Source: Triglochin maritima (lineage: Eukaryota; Streptophyta; Magnoliopsida; Alismatales; Juncaginaceae). From it: a stretch of DNA of 64,000 bases. How positions within the stretch are numbered: position 1 is the first letter of the stretch; each line of letters begins with the position of its first letter. Below the pieces are notes generated by a model that did not search any database, was not told where the DNA came from, and saw only the letters and a list, made by a program, of their open reading frames with translations. This document shows positions 57,527-64,000 of this stretch, one piece after another. The position numbers and the translations under genes are program-made. The DNA is taken from NCBI GenBank assembly GCA_963682175.1, contig OY821793.1, positions 25,937,493 to 26,001,492 on the forward strand. The letters are read 5' to 3'.

Positions 57527-60500
57527 ACACTAGGCTAGTGTCCATCGCCCGACCGCCAAATCACTCCGAGATGGGTGCGCCTCATAGATAACGTGGATGG
57601 ATATGTGGGGTCCTAAGTTCCATAAAACGTGGTTGGGCCGCCTAAAGACCACTTAGAAACTAGGTGTGGGGCTGGCCACATGCCACGCGTGGAGCTGGCC
57701 AAAGCCCACTCCGTCGCCACCCTGCAGGCCAACACCAAATCGGCTGCGCCTTGAGCATCCGACCTCCAAATCGAGCGTTCCAACTTTCATTACGTAGACA
57801 ATTCATCCCTCTATCTGCCCCTAAAATTTCAGAACAAACGCCCAAGTATTCGGGGTCGCGCCTCCTCCAAGAAGACGTAGCTCCCTACCAGCCACGCCCC
57901 CACATCATCAGCATTCTTCATCTCATCGCGCCTCGCCCTACATACATCTAAATCGGGCATTCTAAGAGGAGTTACCCATCCACTCCTCCTAACTATGTGC
58001 TCGGGTGCCCAAATATAGACTAAGGCTCACCTAAGGTCCACTCAGGCCATTGCTTGGGACAAACGATGCGGCAGCTTCCACTTTGCCCGCGGGCAACACC
58101 CATGGACTTCCAAACGTGTTTTGGAAGCGAATGGGGTAGGCAACAACCGTGGGAACCCAAGCATGGGCACGAGCAACGTCCCAAAGAACTTTCCCCACGA
58201 GAAACCCCCATTCCCTTCCGGACGCGTTCGGAAGTGCACGGGAAGGCAACAACCTTGGGCAACCGAGCACGTCGAAGAGCAACGTCCACATGCACCTTGG
58301 TCTTTGCCCACGAGCAACCCCCATTTCACCTACAAGTGTGTTTTCACTTCGAAACGTGTTTTGGAAGCGAATGCCGAAGGCCACTGCCGCGAGCACACAC
58401 TAGGACCTAGCGTGGCGCTGACATGCCAACTATGACAACACTAGGCTAGTGTCCATCGCCCGACCGCCAAATCACTCCGAGATGGGTGCGCCTCATAGAT
58501 AACGTGGATGGATATGTGGGGTCCTAAGTTCCATAAAACGTGGTTTGGCCGCCTAAAGACCACTTAGAAACTAGGTGTGGGGCTGGCCACATGCCACGCG
58601 TGGAGCTGGCCAAAGCCCACTCCGTCGCCACCCTGCAGGCCAACACCAAATCGGCTGCGCCTTGAGCATCCGACCTCCAAATCGAGCGTTCCAACTTTCA
58701 TTACGTAGACAATTCATCCCTCTATCTGCCCCTAAAATTTCAGAACAAACGCCCAAGTATTCGGGGTCGCGCCTCCTCCAAGAAGACGTAGCTCCCTACC
58801 AGCCACGCCCCCACATCATCAGCATTCTTCATCTCATCGCGCCTCGCCCTAGATACATCTAAATCGGGCATTCTAAGAGGATTTACCCATCCACTCCTCC
58901 TCACTATGTGCTCGGGTGCCCAAATATAGACTAAGGCTCACCTAAGGTCCACTCAGGCCATTGCTTGGGACAAACGATGCGGCAGCTTCCACTTTGCCCG
59001 CGGGCAACACCCATGGACTTCCAAACGCGTTTTGGAAGCGAATGGGGTAGGCAACAACCGTGGGAACCCAAGCATGGGCACGAGCAACGTCCCAAAGAAC
59101 TTTCCCCACGAGAAACCCCCATTCCCTTCCGGACGCGTTCGGAAGTGCACGGGAAGGCAACAACCTTGGGCAACCGAGCACGTCGAAGAGCAACGTCGAC
59201 ATGCACCTTGGTCTTTGCCCACGAGCAACCCCCATTTCACCTACAAGTGCGCTTTCACTTCGAAACGTGTTTTGGAAGCGAATGCCGAAGGCCACTGCCG
59301 CGAGCACACACTAGGCCCTAGCGTGGCGCTGACATGCCAACTATGACAACACTAGGCTAGTCTCCATCGCCCGACCGCCAAATCACTCCGAGATGGGTGC
59401 GCCTCGTAGATAACGCGGATGGATATGTGGGGTCCTAAGATCCATAAAACGTGGTTGGGCCGCCTAAAGACCACTTACAAACTAGGTGTGGGGCTGGCCA
59501 CATGCCACGCGTGGAGCTGGCCAAAGGCCACTCCGTCGCCACCCTGCAGGCCAACACCAAATCGGCTGCGCCTCGAGCATCCGACCTCCAAATCGAGCGT
59601 TCTAACTTGCATTACGTAGACAATTCATCCCTCTATCGGCCCCTATAATTTCAGAGCAAACACCCAAGTATTCTGGGTCGCACCTCCTCCATGAAGACGT
59701 AGCTCCCTACCAGCCACGCCCCCACATCATCAGCATTCTTCATCTCATCGCGCCTCGCCCTACATACATCTAAATCGGGCATTCTAAGAGGAGTTACCAA
59801 TCCACTCCTCCTAACTATGTGCTCGGGTGCCCAAATATAGACTAAGGCTCACCTAAGATCCACTCAGGCCATTGCTTGGGACAAACGATGCGACAGCTTC
59901 CACTTTGCCCGCGGGCAACACCCATGGACTTCCAAATACGTTTTGGAAGCGAATGGGGTAGGCGACAACCGTGGGAACCCAAGCATGGGTACGAGCAACG
60001 TCCCAAAGAACTTTCCCCACGAGAAACCCCCATTCCCTTCCGGACGCGTTCGGAAGTGCACGGGAAGGCAACAACCTTGGGCAACCGAGCACGTCGAAGA
60101 GCAACGTCCACAGGCACCTTGGTCTTTGCCCACGAGCAACCCCCATTTCACCTACAAGTGTGTTTTCACTTCGAAACGTGTTTTGGAAGCGAATGCCGAA
60201 GGCCACTGCCGCGAGCACACACTAGGACCTAGCGTGGCGCTGACATGCCAACTATGACAACACTAGGCTAGTGTCCATCGCCCGACCGCCAAATCACTCC
60301 GAGATGGGTGCGCCTCATAGATAACGTGGATGGATATGTGGGGTCCTAAGTTCCATAAAACGTGGTTGGGCCGCCTAAAGACCACTTAGAAACTAGGTGT
60401 GGGGCTGGCCACATGCCACGCGTGGAGCTGGCCAAAGCCCACTCCGTCGCCACCCTGCAGGCCAACACCAAATCGGCTGCGCCTTGAGCATCCGACCTCC

Positions 60501-63500
60501 AAATCGAGCGTTCCAACTTTCATTACGTAGACAATTCATCCCTCTATCTTCCCCTAAAATTTCAGAACAAACGCCCAAGTATTCGGGGTCGCGCCTCCTC
60601 CAAGAAGACGTAGCTCCCTACCAGCCACGCCCCCACATCATCAGCATTCTTCATCTCATCGCGCCTCGCCCTAGATACATCTAAATCGGGCATTCTAAGA
60701 GGATTTACCCATCCACTCCTCCTCACTATGTGCTCGGGTGCCCAAATATAGACTAAGGCTCACCTAAGGTCCACTCAGGCCATTGCTTGGGACAAACGAT
60801 GCGGCAGCTTCCACTTTGCCCGCGGGCAACACCCATGGACTTCCAAACGCGTTTTGGAAGCGAATGGGGTAGGCAACAACCGTGGGAACCCAAGCATGGG
60901 CACGAGCAACGTCCCAAAGAACTTTCCCCACGAGAAACCCCCATTCCCTTCCGGACGCGTTCGGAAGTGCACGGGAAGGCAACAACCTTGGGCAACCGAG
61001 CACGTCGAAGAGCAACGTCGACATGCACCTTGGTCTTTGCCCACGAGCAACCCCCATTTCACCTACAAGTGCGCTTTCACTTCGAAACGTGTTTTGGAAG
61101 CGAATGCCGAAGGCCACTGCCGCGAGCACACACTAGGCCCTAGCGTGGCGCTGACATGCCAACTATGACAACACTAGGCTAGTCTCCATCGCCCGACCGC
61201 CAAATCACTCCGAGTTGGGTGCGCCTCGTAGATAACGCGGATGGATATGTGGGGTCCTAAGATCCATAAAACGTGGTTGGGCCGCCTAAAGACCACTTAC
61301 AAACTAGGTGTGGGGCTGGCCACATGCCACGCGTGGAGCTGGCCAAAGGCCACTCCGTCGCCACCCTGCAGGCCAACACCAAATCGGCTGCGCCTCGAGC
61401 ATCCGACCTCCAAATCGAGCGTTCTAACTTGCATTACGTAGACAATTCATCCCTCTATCGGCCCCTATAATTTCAGAGCAAACACCCAAGTATTCTGGGT
61501 CGCACCTCCTCCATGAAGACGTAGCTCCCTACCAGCCACGCCCCCACATCATCAGCATTCTTCATCTCATCGCGCCTCGCCCTACATACATCTAAATCGG
61601 GCATTCTAAGAGGAGTTACCAATCCACTCCTCCTAACTATGTGCTCGGGTGCCCAAATATAGACTAAGGCTCACCTAAGATCCACTCAGGCCATTGCTTG
61701 GGACAAACGATGCGACAGCTTCCACTTTGCCCGCGGGCAACACCCATGGACTTCCAAATACGTTTTGGAAGCGAATGGGGTAGGCGACAACCGTGGGAAC
61801 CCAAGCATGGGTACGAGCAACGTCCCAAAGAACTTTCCCCACGAGAAACCCCCATTCCCTTCCGGACGCGTTCGGAAGTGCACGGGAAGGCAACAACCTT
61901 GGGCAACCGAGCACGTCGAAGAGCAACGTCCACAGGCACCTTGGTCTTTGCCCACGAGCAACCCCCATTTCACCTACAAGTGTGTTTTCACTTCGAAACG
62001 TGTTTTGGAAGCGAATGCCGAAGGCCACTGCCGCGAGCACACACTAGGACCTAGCGTGGCGCTGACATGCCAACTATGACAACACTAGGCTAGTGTCCAT
62101 CGCCCGACCGCCAAATCACTCCGAGATGGGTGCGCCTCATAGATAACGTGGATGGATATGTGGGGTCCTAAGTTCCATAAAACGTGGTTGGGCCGCCTAA
62201 AGACCACTTAGAAACTAGGTGTGGGGCTGGCCACATGCCACGCGTGGAGCTGGCCAAAGCCCACTCCGTCGCCACCCTGCAGGCCAACACCAAATCGGCT
62301 GCGCCTTGAGCATCCGACCTCCAAATCGAGCGTTCCAACTTTCATTACGTAGACAATTCATCCCTCTATCTGCCCCTAAAATTTCAGAACAAACGCCCAA
62401 GTATTCGGGGTCGCGCCTCCTCCAAGAAGACGTAGCTCCCTACCAGCCACGCCCCCACATCATCAGCATTCTTCATCTCATCGCGCCTCGCCCTACATAC
62501 ATCTAAATCGGGCATTCTAAGAGGAGTTACCCATCCACTCCTCCTAACTATGTGCTCGGGTGCCCAAATATAGACTAAGGCTCACCTAAGGTCCACTCAG
62601 GCCATTGCTTGGGACAAACGATGCGGCAGCTTCCACTTTGCCCGCGGGCAACACCCATGGACTTCCAAACGTGTTTTGGAAGCGAATGGGGTAGGCAACA
62701 ACCGTGGGAACCCAAGCATGGGCACGAGCAACGTCCCAAAGAACTTTCCCCACGAGAAACCCCCATTCCCTTCCGGACGCGTTCGGAAGTGCACGGGAAG
62801 GCAACAACCTTGGGCAACCGAGCACGTCGAAGAGCAACGTCCACATGCACCTTGGTCTTTGCCCACGAGCAACCCCCATTTCACCTACAAGTGTGTTTTC
62901 ACTTCGAAACGTGTTTTGGAAGCGAATGCCGAAGGCCACTGCCGCGAGCACACACTAGGACCTAGCGTGGCGCTGACATGCCAACTATGACAACACTAGG
63001 CTAGTGTCCATCGCCCGACCGCCAAATCACTCCGAGATGGGTGCGCCTCATAGATAACGTGGATGGATATGTGGGGTCCTAAGTTCCATAAAACGTGGTT
63101 GGGCCGCCTAAAGACCACTTAGAAACTAGGTGTGGGGCTGGCCACATGCCACGCGTGGAGCTGGCCAAAGCCCACTCCGTCGCCACCCTGCAGGCCAACA
63201 CCAAATCGGCTGCGCCTTGAGCATCCGACCTCCAAATCGAGCGTTCCAACTTTCATTACGTAGACAATTCATCCCTCTATCTGTCCCTAAAATTTCAGAA
63301 CAAACGCCCAAGTATTCGGGGTCGCGCCTCCTCCAAGAAGACGTAGCTCCCTACCAGCCACGCCCCCACATCATCAGCATTCTTCATCTCATCGCGCCTC
63401 GCCCTAGATACATCTAAATCGGGCATTCTAAGAGGATTTACCCATCCACTCCTCCTCACTATGTGCTCGGGTGCCCAAATATAGACTAAGGCTCACCTAA

Positions 63501-64000
63501 GGTCCACTCAGGCCATTGCTTGGGACAAACGATGCGGCAGCTTCCACTTTGCCCGCGGGCAACACCCATGGACTTCCAAACGCGTTTTGGAAGCGAATGG
63601 GGTAGGCAACAACCGTGGGAACCCAAGCATGGGCACGAGCAATGTCCCAAAGAACTTTCCCCACGAGAAACCCCCATTCCCTTCCGGACGCGTTCGGAAG
63701 TGCACGGGAAGGCAACAACCTTGGGCAACCGAGCACGTCGAAGAGCAACGTCGACATGCACCTTGGTCTTTGCCCACGAGCAACCCCCATTTCACCTACA
63801 AGTGCGCTTTCACTTCGAAACGTGTTTTGGAAGCGAATGCCGAAGGCCACTGCCGCGAGCACACACTAGGCCCTAGCGTGGCGCTGACATGCCAACTATG
63901 ACAACACTAGGCTAGTCTCCATCGCCCGACCGCCAAATCACTCCGAGATGGGTGCGCCTCGTAGATAACGCGGATGGATATGTGGGGTCCTAAGTTCCAT
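57527..64000. repeat. Pentamer-like higher-order block F1-F2-G-F2-G / F1-F2-G
   Basis: F1 (57527, 62082) and F2 (58438, 60260, 62993) share CTCATAGATAACGTGG, AAAACGTGG, AAAGCCCACTCC, GCCTTGAGC and CAACTTTCATTACG. F2 adds GAGGATTTACCC, CCTAGATACATC and GTCGACATGC. G (59349, 61171 and the partial 63904) starts with GGCTAGTCTCC. The G copies at 59349 and 61171 also have AAGATCCATAAAACG, CACTTACAAAC and a family II distal half. F1 recurs at a 4,555-bp offset (five monomers). The window ends inside the second repeat. Confidence 0.82.

Larger units (their letters stand above)
27580..64000. repeat. 911-bp satellite array, right arm (797 bp remainder, 39 full monomers, 97 bp partial)
   Basis: Same satellite, same orientation and same phase as the left arm. 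The first 797 bp complete the monomer opened at 17309 (114 + 797 = 911). Full monomers then start at 28377 and every 911 bp up to 62993, with a final partial copy from 63904. Two copies (53885 and 56617) are 910 bp, each missing one A of CCATAAACCGTGG. Two sequence families can be told apart. Family I has GGGCACGAGC, GGCAACAACC and CTATCTGCCCCTAAAATTTC. Family II, dominant from about 38.7 to 57.5 kb, has GGGTACGAGC, GGCGACAACC and CTATCGGCCCCTATAATTTC. Intermediates lie near the insertion and at 34.7-41 kb. Confidence 0.97.

Noticed and set aside
1..64000. CRISPR array or prokaryotic island
   Set aside because: The repeats are contiguous 911-bp monomers without spacers, and the mobile element is a plant LTR retrotransposon.

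Overview
The window looks like heterochromatic nuclear DNA from a flowering plant. It contains two things. The first is a long head-to-tail array of a GC- and CpG-rich satellite with a 911-bp monomer. The second is one complete Ty3/gypsy LTR retrotransposon of the Athila branch that inserted into that array. There is no host gene, tRNA, rRNA or CRISPR array. The plant assignment rests on the element: a primer-binding site complementary to plant tRNA-Asp, an Athila-type pol without chromodomain, and the element type itself. Nothing here identifies the species.

Layout. Positions 1-17422 hold 19 complete monomers and the first 114 bp of a twentieth. Positions 17423-27574 are the 10,152-bp retrotransposon, with two 1,576-bp LTRs and a GGCCG target-site duplication at 17418-17422 and 27575-27579. 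The interrupted monomer resumes at 27580 exactly in phase. Positions 27580-64000 hold the rest of that monomer, 39 more complete monomers and a 97-bp partial one. With ACACTAGGCTAGTGT as monomer start, the starts are 1, 912, 1823, 2734, 3645, 4555 and so on every 911 bp. Only three monomers are 910 bp (3645, 53885 and 56617).

Satellite organisation. The monomer is rich in dyad symmetries, and its distal third is built from three degenerate 110-130 bp subrepeats that each carry a CTTCC...GGAAG palindrome. Monomers form several different local higher-order patterns: dimers at 912-8198, a 3,644-bp tetramer duplication around 8.5-15.5 kb, a homogenised run of single monomers at about 29.3-34.3 kb, dimer/trimer patterns at 42-57.5 kb, and a pentamer-like pattern from 57.5 kb to the end. 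This is the expected outcome of repeated unequal exchange or conversion. Many variants that mark subfamilies are CG to TG/CA changes, as expected if the array is methylated.

Retrotransposon. It has a 5' LTR with a TATA box, a tRNA-Asp primer-binding site, one long gag-protease-RT-RNase H-integrase reading frame, an env-less 3' spacer, a purine tract and a 3' LTR. The frame is cut by two in-frame TAG codons, and the RT catalytic pair DD is DN. These three lesions suggest a copy that is structurally young (about 15 LTR differences in 1,576 bp) but enzymatically dead. Athila elements are known to invade centromeric satellites in Arabidopsis. A centromeric or pericentromeric position is therefore a reasonable inference, but the sequence does not prove it.
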